Below, one piece after another: positions 33,321-45,923 of a stretch of DNA of 64,000 nt. The stretch's first letter is position 1. The number at the start of each line of letters is the position of its first letter. The notes below the pieces were generated by a model. That model saw only the letters and a list, made by a program, of their open reading frames with translations. It searched no databases and was not told the DNA's origin. The translations under genes and the position numbers were made by a program. Origin of the DNA: Megascapheus bottae (Eukaryota > Chordata > Mammalia > Rodentia > Geomyidae); assembly GCA_024803745.1 (NCBI GenBank), contig JANJXV010000024.1, forward strand, positions 5,302,106 through 5,366,105, given 5' to 3'.

Positions 33321-35544
33321 GGATTATTTTACATGGCAGCAACTATAATCATGGGTGGTGACAGCTGGTCACCAATTCTTCTAGCAAGTACTTATCTAAT
33401 TCTAGCTTTTTGGAAGAAACTAGTGTCTATCAGCAACAACCTGATACCTATGAGTGACTTATCCACTAATATCACTACAAAGTGTTTCCAAACTAAAATT
33501 TGCCAGGAGATTTTAATAATGTGACAGAATTACATAGTGCACATTTGGGTAACTTCATTTATCAGCAACCATCCGAACATCATTAAAAGCCAATTTCAAA
33601 AAGTAATTACATAATCCTTTTGAGTATATCACTTAAATACTTGGATATAAAAATTTTCAAGTTCCAGAATGAAATTATATACATTTCAATTAGGCCTATT
33701 AAGGAAATTAGTTTGTATTAGAGGTAAAACAAAATTGGTATATTAAGAAAATTAGTTTACACTCTGAGCCACACAAAGCAACATTTCCCCTCTCCAGTAT
33801 TAGACAAAATACTAAAAGGAAAACCAACCTGGACTATTATACTATATATAGGTGAATTATTAATAGCAAAATAACTAAAAAACATTATTTATTGATACAA
33901 GAAAATATTGCTCTCCTAGTTCATACTCCTGGTTGTATGTTATATAAGTGGTCTTTTACTTGAGAGTTTAATTTTTATTTTATGGAGAAAGTCATCTATT
34001 TCCTTGATTTACTTCTCAAAAATTATCCTAAGCTACTTTATGGATCTCAAGGGGATTAAAAATATGTATCACACTTCACACACACACACACACAGACACA
34101 CACACACGTATTCTGCCATCTAAATACCTTCCCAGAATCTGCTTCCCAGAACATCTTTGGTGATACTTACTTCATTGTCACTATTTTACCTTCAATGAGG
34201 AAATTAAAAAAACGTGTAGAATGTTCTTTAGCTTTGAGATGTAGACATATCTTGATTTCCTGAAATTAATGTCCTTTATTTATTAAGTCATTAGTAATAA
34301 AGATATTCATTAAACTTTTTGGTTGATAATGATTGATATTAAGATTCATCTTATAAATTTTCTTTTTAGATCTATCAGTGAAATAGTTTTCATGACTCAT
34401 AAGGATGTAAAAAATGCATATATCAAAAATGTCCCATCGTACCAAGCTACTGATATGATGTTTCATAATGGATGCATAGTTTCACACTGAAGATTAAGAT
34501 AGTTCTTATTTTCAGTCCTTATGTATTAAAAAATAACCTCAGAGAAAAACTGCAAAATACAATTAGTTTGCTTTATGATACTTTAATGATGCTTTTTAAT
34601 GTTGCAAGTAATGAACCACTTAAAAAATATAGTATACCTTAATAATAAAGATGTAAATAATTAATCAGTGACCTCAGTGAATCTCTGCTTGCATAACATC
34701 TTCTAGAAAAGTATTTGAAATGTAGACTATTTGTGTTATAATTAATTGTTAAAAGTTCTCAGTGGTAATTTTTAAATCATTTTAAAATTCCAAAAGGTAT
34801 TACATATACCAGACAAGTACAGGAAGAAATATTACATCAAATAGAAGTGTGCACCCTATTTAACGATTTAAATTAACTCCTCAAGGCAAAGCCCAATTAT
34901 TTTGCAAATGTGGAGATAAAATGACAAGTTAACATTTTATATTGCAGATAGAAATCTGATGATAGCAAGGAATCCTTTCTTATTTTGCCACAGCATTTAA
35001 ATGGTAATTATGTAGTTTGGCTTTTAACAAAAATTGGCCTTTATAGAACTTTCAGAAGATTGGTCTATTAGCTGTTTGGCTTTAATATACAATAGAAAAT
35101 ATAACTCACAGAATTACTCTTAACTTCCCATAAATGTAATTAGCTGTTTAATCATTTAGAACTTCAGAAGTTAAAAATTTTAAAACCTTGGGCTCATTTC
35201 TGTGAGAGAATATAATGAACAGATGTGTGATTAAAATGATTTTTAAAGTAATAATGGCAAAAATAATTGTCTTTAATGTATAACATGAAAAGGAATATGA
35301 CTTCTAAAATTCCAGCTCCATCTGGCATGAAGGGCAAATCCGCATTCTTTCCCCTCTCTGGGGGTTCTGTAAGTGTGATTTGCCTTGATCTTCCTATACC
35401 CATGAAACTTTTATTTAAAAGAAATTCAAGAAACAATGTGTTCTTTCTCAAAATAAATGAGGTTGAGTTTGTGAACTTGGCAGGCATGAATAACTAATTC
35501 CAGCATGAAGATCAACACTACTTTTATTAGCAGGCGGCGCAGAA
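33321..35544. other. repeat-poor stretch, no gene supported
   Basis: AT-rich, with a (CA)n run at 34,072-34,107. Overlapping open frames at 35,194-35,497 on both strands are unrecognised and have no splice or promoter context. Confidence 0.5.
34072..34107 (+). repeat. (CA)n microsatellite
   Basis: About 17 CA units with one GA. Confidence 0.9.
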
Positions 35545-35775
35545 ATGGTAAGGTGAGAGGTGAACCAATTCAGCAGTGATACTCCCTAGAAATTTTGATG
35601 AAAATGATCTGTATAACTTGGGTGGTAATGGGAGGGAAAAACTGGGAGAGAGTGAGGGAAGCTGTTTTACTGCTCAAAAAGAAATGTACTCTTTATCTGA
35701 TATACATCCTTACTTCCCATCCTTTCTCACCAAAATTCTAAGGACTGTGTATTTCATAATGTTTAATGTTATGGA
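35545..35775 (+). mobile_element. possible old L1 3'UTR fragment
   Basis: GGTGGTAATGGGAGGGAAAA, GGGAGAGAGTGAGGG and AAAGAAATGTACTCTTTATC resemble the purine-rich 3'UTR of the diverged L1 at 50,050-50,310. Confidence 0.45.
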
Positions 35776-37034
35776 AATAGGAAGCATATAAACTTGTTAT
35801 TTATATGCACATATTAATTTTACAATGGACACTCTGCTTACCATTGTGTTCTTGAATCACTTCTGTGATTTATTGGCCTGTGAAAAAATTTAAAAAATCT
35901 TTGTGGTACATTTTTGTTTATTTAATTTTATTGTATAGACATGTTTGTCATAAATGTCTTAGCATAGAGTAGTCAAGAGTGAAAATTAAATGGTAAAGCT
36001 ATTCTAGGTCTTATGATTATTCTAGGTCTTATCTAGGGAAAATTAAATGCTAATGCTTTCTAGGTCTTACAATGCATTACTTGCACACTTGTCATATATA
36101 AATTACAATAACTTAAAAATGACTTAGAGTAAATTAATAAATTTCACTTTTTTATTTAGGAATTTTTTTCCACAGAGAGATGTCATTCATTCATTCAAGT
36201 TCGTATCAATTAAAAGCAAATATTCTAATAAAAGTGCAAAGCAAAATTCAAATAGTCTATTAACTATCCAGATTTCCAGTAGAATGTCTTTTGATTTCTA
36301 ATTAACCTTAGTTTCTGTTTTCTAGTATAAAGTTTGAATTTGATTGCAGCAAGGGAAGAATGGTCCTACTAAGAGCTGGGTGAATCTGAGTAAGGTTCTG
36401 GTCACAGAGTTGCTGAGTACCCTTTATGGATCATATATGCCTGACATTGTGGAAATGAAAATTTGGGAAAGTTTTGCCATCCGAATATTTGGCAGGATTA
36501 AAGGCCTGATTAGAACGGTTTTCCACAAGTTAGAGTAAACATTTATTCAATAAGCTGTTCTGGGAATTTTTATGGTTAATCTCAAAGTGTCATAAGGGAA
36601 ATTGTTTATTAGTTTTTTTTTCTCGTTCAATGTGAAAGCATTCATTTTCAGTGATCCAAGTATGAAGCAGAATAGAACTCCAGTATCCTAGTAGAGGATT
36701 CAGTGGTGTCTTTTATGGATAGTAGCTAAAGAAGAGATTACTCAACAAGGCTAAGGATGATGTCAAGTCCAGAATGCCCTTTTATGACTGTTGTCCCTTT
36801 CTTTGTGAATGCAAGCAGACAGATTTCTTACCAAACTTATATCCAAAAGAGTCTAAGATATTCTATAGCACTAGGAAATTAAGAAGCACTGCAGATGAAG
36901 GCACTTGAATGTGAACTTATTCCCAGAGATCAGATGGACAAAATGTGACCCTACAAGATGTCATTACCAATGACATTACTCATATGCACCATCTTTCCTC
37001 AAACCAGGTATTATCAAGGTGAGTCAGTAAAAGA
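35776..37034. other. no gene supported
   Basis: Contains a 64-codon plus frame (36,344-36,538) after CTAGTATAAAG that I do not recognise. No repeat family identified. Confidence 0.5.
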
Positions 37035-37150
37035 GGTATGGGGAGGAGAGAGAGAGGGAGGGAGGATTGTAAGAAGAAGGAGGGAACAGAGGGGATGGGG
37101 AAAAGGAGAAAGACAGGGAGGGGAGTAAATGGGAGAGGGAGAGTGAAAGA
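37035..37150 (+). repeat. GA-rich low-complexity tract
   Basis: Purine-only for most of about 110 bases (GGAGAGAGAGAGGGAGGGAG and similar). Confidence 0.85.
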
Positions 37151-37955
37151 CTCATTTTCACAAAGACATAGATTAGGAGTAACTTGAAAAAAACCTGGCT
37201 TGTCAGGCCTACTAGAAACATCAAGAGACATAACCAGTGTATTGCTTTGATCCACAAGCAAAACAAAGCAACTGGGCATTGAAAGCAATATATACTATTC
37301 ACCCTGCACCCCTTAGAGGAGAGACTCTGGAAAGAGAATTCACTTACCTAAAAGTGATAGCTCAGATGGCACTGCACTGAAGTCAGAGTCTGAATCTGAA
37401 GCCACCTTAGCACCGCTGATATTTGCTATTCATCTTCTGAAGGCTACAGGGAAAGTAAAGGCTTATTTGATGAATGCCTCTGATTCCTCACAATTAAAAA
37501 AACAATTAGAAAAATTATAAATACACAAACCAAGACAGTGTTAGTCTGCTACAATATCTGCAATTGATGTCTTCACTGTTATATACAGTCCATTTGAATT
37601 CACTATACTTACTGAGTTTTTCAGATTTTCAACCATCACTGCATATTGACACTTTCAATGATCTAATATGAATTATTATTTCATCTTTTCCTAGGCAATA
37701 TCTTTGGGACAAAAATGTTCTGCTTGACATGTGCCTTTTTAATATCAATTGAAGTGAAATAAAATTAGATATTCAGTTTTTCAATTTATTAGCTGTGTGC
37801 TTAATAGGAAAAAATTGTCTTGTTCATCCAATATTGGATAAAACACATAAAAAATAATATGGCAATTCTGTTGAGGTACTACTCCCAAGTCCTATCCTCA
37901 CTGTTTTTACTTTCCTAAATTTCTATTGTTATTATATTTTATGATACTTTTAAAC
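37151..37955. other. no gene seen
   Basis: The segment 37,330-37,450 is less AT-rich than its surroundings but has no recognised content. Confidence 0.5.
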
Positions 37956-38295
37956 AATTCTGAAGTTTGAATATGAAATGCCCCACATAGGTTTACATTT
38001 CATATCCCCAGTGGGTGTCAGTATTTGGAAAGTTGGTGGAAATTGTAGGAGGTGTGTCCTAGCTGAAGAAAGTAGATCACTAAGTAAAGGCCTTTTCAGG
38101 CTATGTCTGGTCCCCCAGAATATGTTACAGGCTCCTGTAGCCATGATGATTTGCCTTTTTATCATAAGCCCAGTGTCAACAGAGCCCAGGACTAGGGACT
38201 AAACCCTCTGACAGTCAAAATCAATGAAATCCTTTCTCCTTCCAAGCTGTTTGTCAAGGATTCAGGCACAGCAACAAACTAATTCACACACATAT
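37956..38295 (+). mobile_element. MaLR-type LTR fragment
   Basis: Starts GTTTGAATATGAAATGCCCC and ends with TCAAGGATTCAGGCACAGCA then ACAAACTAATTCACAC. This follows the common end structure of mammalian MaLR/MST-like LTRs. Diverged. Confidence 0.5.
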
Positions 38296-39466
38296 ACTTC
38301 ACTGCTACTTGATTGAATTTATTGTGTTTGTGTAGTCAATCTTTATTCATTTTTATCTACATTGATAATTTTCCTATTATGCTTCTTATCTAAAATTGTT
38401 TTATTTTTAAATTGAAGAACTTGCTTCAGTTCTTAATTTAATTCAGGAGAACAGCATGAAGAATTTTCTCATTGCTGATTGTCCAAACATTTTTATTTTA
38501 TTTTTAATAAGAGGCACAACAGTAATTCCTAGTTGCTGTGTAGAAAAAATGGGAAGAAATATTATTAGAATAGAGACATGATCATAACTAATTTTTGATC
38601 CCTCTAGGAATCACTTAGAATTTCTTAGTGTCAGTTTTTCAAAGTTTATAGAAAGTGCTAAATCTAGTAGTTAACTCTCTCATCTTTTATATGGTTTTTG
38701 GTTCCCCCTTGAATTCTAGTCTTAAAAATCATTCTGTTTCTACTTACAAAAATGCTATGCTATTTAAATATAATATATACTTGTTTGATATTCCTATGTA
38801 GAATAAATTTTTATTTTAATAGAAATACTTTATTTTAATAGAAATACAGGAATTCTTTACCTCAATGAGGTAAAACAACATGTATTTGCAAACAAATCCT
38901 GCTTGTGAATCTGCTCACATGGAATATCTAATAAATTCTCCAAGATATTAGAAATATACTCAATGTGGTGAGTTTCCATGTTGAGATATCTGAAAACATA
39001 TTTAAATCATTCTGCATTTGTAAAACCAGACACAGGAGTCCTAACAAAAACCTCTAACTAGAAAGTATTTGGTTTTCCTTTCTGCTTTACTAATGCACAC
39101 ATTTCAGCACTTAAATATTTCAAGTGGGTTCCTCTTTTTAGATTTCCAATATACCTGGCTAGACTGATAATATAAGTTGGGGGGACAAAGGTTAAGTGCT
39201 ATTAACATCTAGAGAGCCCTAAGAACTGTCTTCAAATGCTTTGCCTGAAGGGAACTAATATTGTTTCAAATTTTAATTTTTAAATGAAAGAAAAGAACAA
39301 AAACAGGGTGTTGTATATTTCGTTGGCAGGTTTGCTAATGGATTTGACAACTTTTATTATCCAGTCATACACCTGCAATTAAGTGCAGGCCACTAGAGCC
39401 ATTTTTAGACACAAATAAAGGTCACATCCTTCAATGTCCTCTCTCTTGTACCACTAGTTTCACAGT
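38296..39466. other. no gene seen
   Basis: AT-rich with a small duplication (TTTTATTTTAATAGAAATAC, near 38,810-38,846). No gene. Confidence 0.55.
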
Positions 39467-39923
39467 AAAGATGACAAGTGGACATTTGTCATAATCAGTA
39501 GAAACCGTGGGCTCTCCTAGCAGAGATTTACAATAGAATGAAACCTAGATACATAAGGTCATATAGAATGATGCTAAATGAAAGGACCTCCAGGATATAG
39601 AAACAAAAGCCATATAATGAGTGATTTTTGTCCTTAGTGTACTATGTTATCTCTCATGTCTTTTGCTGTGCCTTGGTTATCTCATATTATTACAGTATTT
39701 TACCTTGATATCTGATATATTGTATATATGCTTATTTGGTTATTTGAAATAGGATAGGGAAGGGGAAAACAAAATGAGGGGACGGGTTGGAGGAAGAGAA
39801 ATGGGGATCAAGACATGAGAAAGGATATCAATGTATGTGAAATAATGCACCTTCTATCTGGTGAATATAATGTAACCCTTCTATTAATTACAATAAAAAT
39901 ATATGAAAAAGATGGCAAGTGGA
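39467..39923 (+). mobile_element. 5'-truncated L1 3' end (lineage A) with TSD
   Basis: Element 39,483-39,907 in sense orientation: GTCATATAGAATGATGCTAA to ATTACAATAAAAATATATG and A5. AAAGATGACAAGTGGA (39,467-39,482) and AAAGATGGCAAGTGGA (39,908-39,923) differ at one of 16 bases. A useful sense-strand reference for the 3'UTR. Confidence 0.95.
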
Positions 39924-40204
39924 GATAATTTATATAACTTGACACTATGCAGACATCAAGTGTGGCCCCATCACTTAAGGAAAGAATGTATCAATAAAGT
40001 CCTCGGCCATTAATTACACTGATGGCATTTCTGTAAATGTAAAATGTGATCAACAAACTAAATCAGCAGCCTGACAAATGCTATACTGAAGAAACGTTTA
40101 ATTTGGACTTTTGAAGTGTCGGAAAAGTTAATAGTTTGAGGATTCTTGGAAAAGGACTTGATGCATACAGCGTTATGAGGGGGCCACGAATAATTGAAAG
40201 GTTG
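39924..40204. other. no gene seen
   Basis: No repeat hallmark, unusually balanced composition. With 39,300-39,466 it would be one continuous segment before the L1 inserted. Confidence 0.45.
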
Positions 40205-40530
40205 TAGTTTCAATATCATATATCCCCAGAGACTTACATATTAATGCTTTCTCCCTAGCTAGCAGCACTCTTTGGGAGGTACTAGAAACTTCAGAAGGTT
40301 AGAAGAGTGTTCTTACTGGAGGAAGGCAGTTCTTGAGATGTTTCTTTGGAAGCTGCACCATGTTTCATTCCACACCTCTACATTGGCTTTGGTCTCCAAG
40401 TGTCTTCCAATCAGTGCAGGAACCTGCAAACAATTGATCCTGAAAGGAACCCTCTGAAACCATGAGTCAAAATAAAGCTTGGTTTACCTTAATTTGTTAA
40501 TGTCAGGTATTTGGTAACTGTTATGTAAAG
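40205..40530 (+). mobile_element. MaLR-type LTR fragment
   Basis: Ends with ACCATGAGTCAAAATAAAGC, then TTAATGTCAGGTATTTGGTA: a polyadenylation signal followed by the typical MaLR-like end. Confidence 0.5.
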
Positions 40531-40911
40531 TAAGCACTGTAAGTTTGTATAAAAATATTTACTAGTCAATTGTACATCAACAACAGAGAAGATGATGAAC
40601 ATTCAAAAATAAGTATATCTTTAAGTGTTCGGCATGAGTTTCCTTTAAAAATGTAGGCCATTTAATTAAGCATGCAACTATCAACAAGAATATATATTCA
40701 GACTTTAAATATTAATACAAATTAAATTTTACCTGTCCAGTTACTGAAATACATTACTGAGAAAATGAAGAAGTAATATAAAGCCCAGACAGCACTATAG
40801 GAATGACTGAAGTATTAGATTTGGAGATAAAATAAAACCAGGCACTTTCTTACATGGCTCCAATAACTAAATTGAAGATTGAATTAAGGTAACAACATAG
40901 TCATAATTTTT
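40531..40911. other. no gene seen
   Basis: AT-rich spacer. Confidence 0.5.
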
Positions 40912-41828
40912 CCATATATTTTTATTGTAATTAATAAAAGTGTTACATTATATACACCAGTTACAAGGTGCATTACTTCACAAATATTTATTCCCTTCCC
41001 CCATCCCTGTCCCTCATCTTGTTTTCCTCCCTTTCCTATCCAATTTCAAATAACCAAATATGCATATATCCAATATATCAGATAACAAGGTGAAATGCTG
41101 TAACAATATGAGATAACCAAGGGACAGCAAAAGAGATGAGAGGCAACATAGTAAATTAAGGAAAACAATCACTCATTATATGGTTTTTGTTTCTATATTC
41201 TAGAGGTCCTTTCATTTAGTGTCATTCTACATGGCCTTATGTAGCTAGGTTTTGTTCTATTGCAAATCTCTGCTAGAAGAGTCCAAGGTTTCTACTGATT
41301 ATGACAAACGAGGGAAACCATTGAGCCTGTTTCTCTGAGTCTGGCTTACTTCACTTAATAGGATTTTTTCTAAGTCTTTCCATTTCCTTACAAATGGGGT
41401 GATGTCGTTTTTTCTGACAGCAGCATAGAATTTCATTGCATATAAATACCACATCTTGTTGATCTACTCATCAACTGAGGGACATCTGGGTTGGTTCCAT
41501 ATCTTTGCTATGGTAAACAGTGCTTCAATGAAAATCATTGTGCTAGTGGATTTAGTATGCCCTTGTTTCTGGATGGTTAGGTAAATGCCTAGTAGTAGAA
41601 TTGCTGGGTCATAGGGGAGCTCTATGTTTAGTCTTTTGAGGAACTGTCATACTGCTTTCCATAGTGGTTGAAAGAGTTTGCACTCTCACCAACAGTGTAG
41701 TAGTGATCCCTCCTGGCCACATCCCCTCCAGCATCTGTTGTTATTAGTTTTCTTGATCCTGGTCATTCTAACTGGAGTGAGGTGGAATCTTAGAGTTGTT
41801 TTGATTTGCATTTCTTTTATGACCAGAG
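40912..41828 (-). mobile_element. L1 3' part (lineage A) fused to a SINE
   Basis: Tail side at CCATATATTTTTATTG. It passes through the 3'UTR and the ORF2 C-terminus, which here has the intact zinc-knuckle DNA (ACCAACAGTGTAGTAGTG) unlike the 5.2 kb copy. It ends at TTTATGACCAGAG and switches directly into an inverted SINE. No SINE remnant lies beyond the L1 tail. Confidence 0.92.
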
Positions 41829-42000
41829 CCTTGAACTCGGGGCCTGGACAGTGTCCTTGGGCTTTCTCAAGACTAGAACTCGATCATTTTAACCACAGCA
41901 CCATTTCTGGCTTTTTTCTATGTGTATGGTAATGAGGAATCAAACCTGGGTCTTCATGCATGCTAAGCAAGCACACTACCACTAGGCTAAACTCTAGCCA
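41829..42000 (-). mobile_element. IDL-Geo-type SINE lacking its 3' end, fused to L1
   Basis: On minus it starts at the normal SINE 5' end (GGCTAGAGTTTAGCC) and reads through both monomers to GAGTTCAAGG, where L1 begins. The terminal dozen bases and the A tail are absent. SINE-then-L1 in one orientation with only the L1 tail is the layout expected of a chimeric retrotransposition product. Confidence 0.88.
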
Positions 42001-42243
42001 CTCTTTTGAAATTTTTATATTAACAACAATGTATGATACTTAATCATAATTCTACAAATTACAGTTTAAACTTGAATCAAACTAAAAGTCATGATAAAAT
42101 TGCTTGAATGTAAATTAGATTTAGGAGTTCATAATTATAGATGAATTCATCATTTTAGTTTCTTTTGTGGTGATTCTATTGTCTTGGCCAAGACTTATAT
42201 TCTTCATAATATTTTCCATTTGAGCCTGTTTAAAAAAAATCTA

Positions 42244-42480
42244 CTTTTTTTTGTTAGTCATGGTGCTTCAACACTGGGCCTGGCTGCTGTCCCTGAGCTC
42301 TTCAGCTCAAGACTACTGCCTTACCCCTTGAGCCACAGCACCCTCTGCAGTTTTCTAGTGAAAAAGTGGAGATAAGAGTCTTACAAGGTCTTTAGTGCTA
42401 GGCCTGGCTTTGAATCGAAATCCTCAGATTTCAGCCTCCTGGGTAGGTAATATTACAGGTGTGAGGCACCACGCCCAGCT
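42244..42480 (-). mobile_element. B1-like/tRNA-like composite SINE
   Basis: T tail, CAACACTGGGCCTGGCTG, CCCTTGAGCCACAGCACC, then AGCCTCCTGGGTAGGTAATA and ACAGGTGTGAGGCACCACGC: an inverted, nearly complete copy. Confidence 0.88.
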
Positions 42481-42599
42481 AGAAAAATGGACTTTATAGC
42501 TGAGGGACCCTTGTTTTGGAGGAATTATTTCAAAAGAAGAATGGTTATTGCTGTAAATACTGTTGTTGGCTGTTCATTAAGAGATGCCCCAAAATGTGG

Positions 42600-43100
42600 T
42601 AAAGCACATTTCTGGGTGTGTCTCTAAGAATATCTCTGAGGAGAGTTGGCATGAGGGAATGGACTGTCTTAGATATGAATAGTCCTGTTAACCAGAGTAC
42701 CATGGAAGAGACTGGAAGCTCCCTCTTTCCCCAAGTACAATTGTTCTTGAATTGCTTCAATTGCCCATATATGTTTTATTTCAGATTCTTAAACTTATGA
42801 ACTTCCAGGCTTTTTATGTTTGTCCTGAACTTTGGCCCTACTTCTTGCTTTGTGGTTTCCAACTTTATGGACTAAGGAGTGACTGATTTCTCTAGTTTAC
42901 CAGTCTTCAGATGGCCACTTCATCGTCCTGCCCACTTCCTTCTCCAGGCTACTCCTGGGCTCTCATCATCATCGAGACCAGTCTAAAAATCTCCCTTCAT
43001 GCTTAAAATATTGTGCACACATATACTTATCTATATTTTTTCTCTATAAATAAGCTCTCCATTGGTTCTTTTCCTCTAGAGAATCTTAATACATTCATAT
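42600..43100 (+). mobile_element. old LTR-like repeat fragment (MaLR-type)
   Basis: TCTGGGTGTGTCTCTAAGAA at the start and CTCCATTGGTTCTTTTCCTC then TAGAGAATCTTAATACATTC at the end match a common ancient mammalian repeat. Its exact family is uncertain. Confidence 0.45.
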
Positions 43101-43549
43101 GCGACCTGAACGAGATATGAATTTCCAATCATTGATGTGCTCTTACATGAAGTGTACATAATTGCAAATATGCTTATTTTATAGTATATAACATTTCTTT
43201 TTGAAGTTAAGATCTTGAGATATTTAAGGAAGCTATTACAAAGTTTGCCTTGTGGTTTGGTAAGATTACATGTTACAAGTATATCTACCTTCATACTCTT
43301 CCTCATCTTTAAGAATAAAATGAATTTAACCACTCTGCATTTAATTGCATAACATACATACATATATGTGTTCATGTGTATATTTTTGTTTGTGCTATTT
43401 CTGTATATTAAGATAATCAAAGCAAACCAATAAAATAAAATAAAAATAAATGAAAAGCTTCACATAAAGTTTCAAAGAGAATCATGAGAAATCCTATTGG
43501 AATTTTCTCCTTTGTTCTCCAAGTTGAATTTTCATATTGTTTGGGTTAG
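43101..43549. other. no gene seen
   Basis: AT-rich; the minus frame 43,076-43,420 is unrecognised. Confidence 0.5.
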
Positions 43550-44728
43550 TAAGTTTTATTTTTTAGTATTGGGATAATGTATAGAGGGGTTACAGTTACA
43601 TTTGTCAGATAGTGGATGCATTATTTCTCAACATTGATATCCAGTCTCTGTGGTTTTGTCCCTCTTTACCTCCTTTCACCCCTCCCAATCATCTTGTTTT
43701 CCCCCTTCTCCTCCCTATTCCAAACAAACATATACACACTATACCAGGTAACAAAGTCAGATACAGTAACCACATGAGATTAACCATGAGTGAAAAAAAA
43801 ATAAATAACAGCACATAGTTCACTGAGAACAACATTCACAAAGATAAACCTCTTGTTTCAATATCCTAGAGTTCATTTCATTTAGTCTCATCCCATATGA
43901 CCTTATGTACATAGGTTGTGAGCTATTGTAATCCTCTACTAGGAGAGTCCTAGATGTGTACTAATTATTACAATGATGGAAACCATTGTGTCTATGATCC
44001 ACTCATCAACTGAGGGACATCTGGGTTGGTTCCATATCTTTGCTATGGTAAATAGTGCTGCAATGAACATCATTGTGCTACTGGATTTAGTATGTCCTTG
44101 TTTCTGGACAGTTGGGTAAATGCCTAGTAGTGGAATTGCTGGGTCATAGAGGAGCTCTATGTTTAGTCTTTTGAGGAACTGCCATACTGCTTTCCATAGT
44201 GGTTGAACGAATTTGTACTCCCACCAACAGTGTAGTAGTGATCCCTCCTGGCCATATTCTCTCCAGCATCTGTTGTTATTAGTTTTCTTGATCCTGGCCA
44301 TTCTAACTGGAGTGAAGTGGAATCTTAGAGTTGTTTTGATTTGCATTTCTTTTATGACCAGTGATGTCAAGCATTTCTTCATGTGTCTATAGGCCATTCT
44401 TATTTCTTCTTCAGATAAGACTCTCTTTAACTCTTTTGCTCATCTTTTGATGTTGTTTCTTTGGAGATTAGTTTTGGAGTGATTCAATTTTTTGAGCTTT
44501 TGATATATTTTAGATATGAGGCATTTGTCTGTTGTATGGTTAGTGAAGATCTTCTCCCATTCTGTAGGCTTCCTAATTAATTTACTAGTTATGTCCTTTG
44601 CCATACAGAAGCTCTGCAGTTTAATGCAGTCCCACTTATCCAGCCTTTTTCTGATTTGTTATGTTTCTTGGTCCTGTTTTGACATGTGCCAAGGAGGCCT
44701 AGTGTATCTCCTATTTCTTCTTTCAATC
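43550..44728 (-). mobile_element. mosaic L1: lineage-B 3'UTR with lineage-A ORF2
   Basis: 43,560-43,985 carries lineage-B 3'UTR markers (ATGTATAGAGGGGTTACAG). From 44,008 the ORF2 end has lineage-A markers (GGATTTAGTATGTCCTTG, TGCCTAGTAGTGGAATTG). The join at TCTATGATCCACTC omits about 130-150 bases present in other copies. The minus frame 44,397-43,939 preserves [11 protein letters not shown] and [19 protein letters not shown], the least damaged zinc-knuckle region in the window. Confidence 0.88.
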
Positions 44729-45698
44729 AACTTTAGATTTCTAAAACCAACAACAACATTACTCCAATATATAGATATGTATCCTTTCTTAATTATGATA
44801 AGCCTGTTTACATTTTTGGGTTTAATGATGCTTTGTATTCCATTCAGCCCTAAATAGTCCATCATAGTTTCCAAGACCCTTACCTGAATCACATCTGTAA
44901 TAATCATATTTACAATTTAATAAATCGTATATTTTGACATAAAATGTGATGTTTAGTTTCCAAGGAATAGCAAGTGAACATTTTGAAATTATTCCAATTA
45001 TTGAAATTTGAATAAGTGGAAGAATAAAGAACCAAGTCTTTCTTATAAATAATAGAAATATTCAAGGGCTCAGTTCATTGGAAGTATGAGAAATATTTTA
45101 AGTTGCCTCTAAATCAGAGAACAAGAGAAACAACATCAAAGAAAACCTTCTATTCATGTTCTTGATTATTAGAGTATGGTCTTTAGATGCTCATATCTGA
45201 TGATATTCAACACAGGCTATTCCTCGGTGATAAATTTTTATTCACATGTTTTTTTTTTTTTCCCACACCCATGTCCTCTCTTGCTTAACATTGTTTGGTA
45301 TAGTCAAATGTGACTATAATGATCTAACGATTACACAGAATATTATTTTCCTCTTTATTTGCCTTAATTTATTCTAGTTGTAAATCCATTTCCATCTTTA
45401 ACCACAGAATAAATTTCAGTAGAGAATCAATTATTGTAGCTTAGAATTATGATCTGTTATGTATTTTTACAAGTTTCTTGGTACTGTATAGTTTTACCCA
45501 TTATACTATTTTCTTTACAAAAAGATATAAAATTAATGCTCTTTATATGAAATCATTAAAGCCACTCATCATTAATATGTCTTTCAAAATTCTCAAAAGT
45601 AAACAACTACAAAGGTATTTGTTCTATTTAATGTAAAATTTACGGCAGTACAAAATTTGCAAATGAGAAACTTATAAGAGATGATTTCTTTTCTCTCT
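44729..45698. other. no gene seen
   Basis: AT-rich DNA, no recognised element. Confidence 0.55.
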
Positions 45699-45919
45699 GG
45701 GCATCAGTGTCTCACATCAGCAATCCTAGCTGCTCAGAAGGCTAAGATCTGGTTGAGAGCCACCTTGAGCAGGACAGTTTGTGAGGCTTTTGTCTCCAAA
45801 TAATCACTAAAATGCTAGGAATGGAGCTGTGATTTTAGTGGTAGATCACTAGCCTTAGTAGCAAGAGCTCAGTGAGAGTCCCCAGGCCCTGAATTCAAGC
45901 TCCAGCATTCTCAAAAATG
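45699..45919 (+). mobile_element. B1-like/tRNA-like composite SINE, diverged
   Basis: AGCAATCCTAGCTGCTCAGA in the left half, then TTTTAGTGGTAGATCACTAG and CCTGAATTCAAGCTCCAGCA in the right half. Confidence 0.8.
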
Positions 45920-45923
45920 TTGC

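Noticed and set aside
36344..36538. A 64-codon frame after a TATA-like motif
   Set aside because: No recognisable domain, no splice signals, and length within chance expectation.
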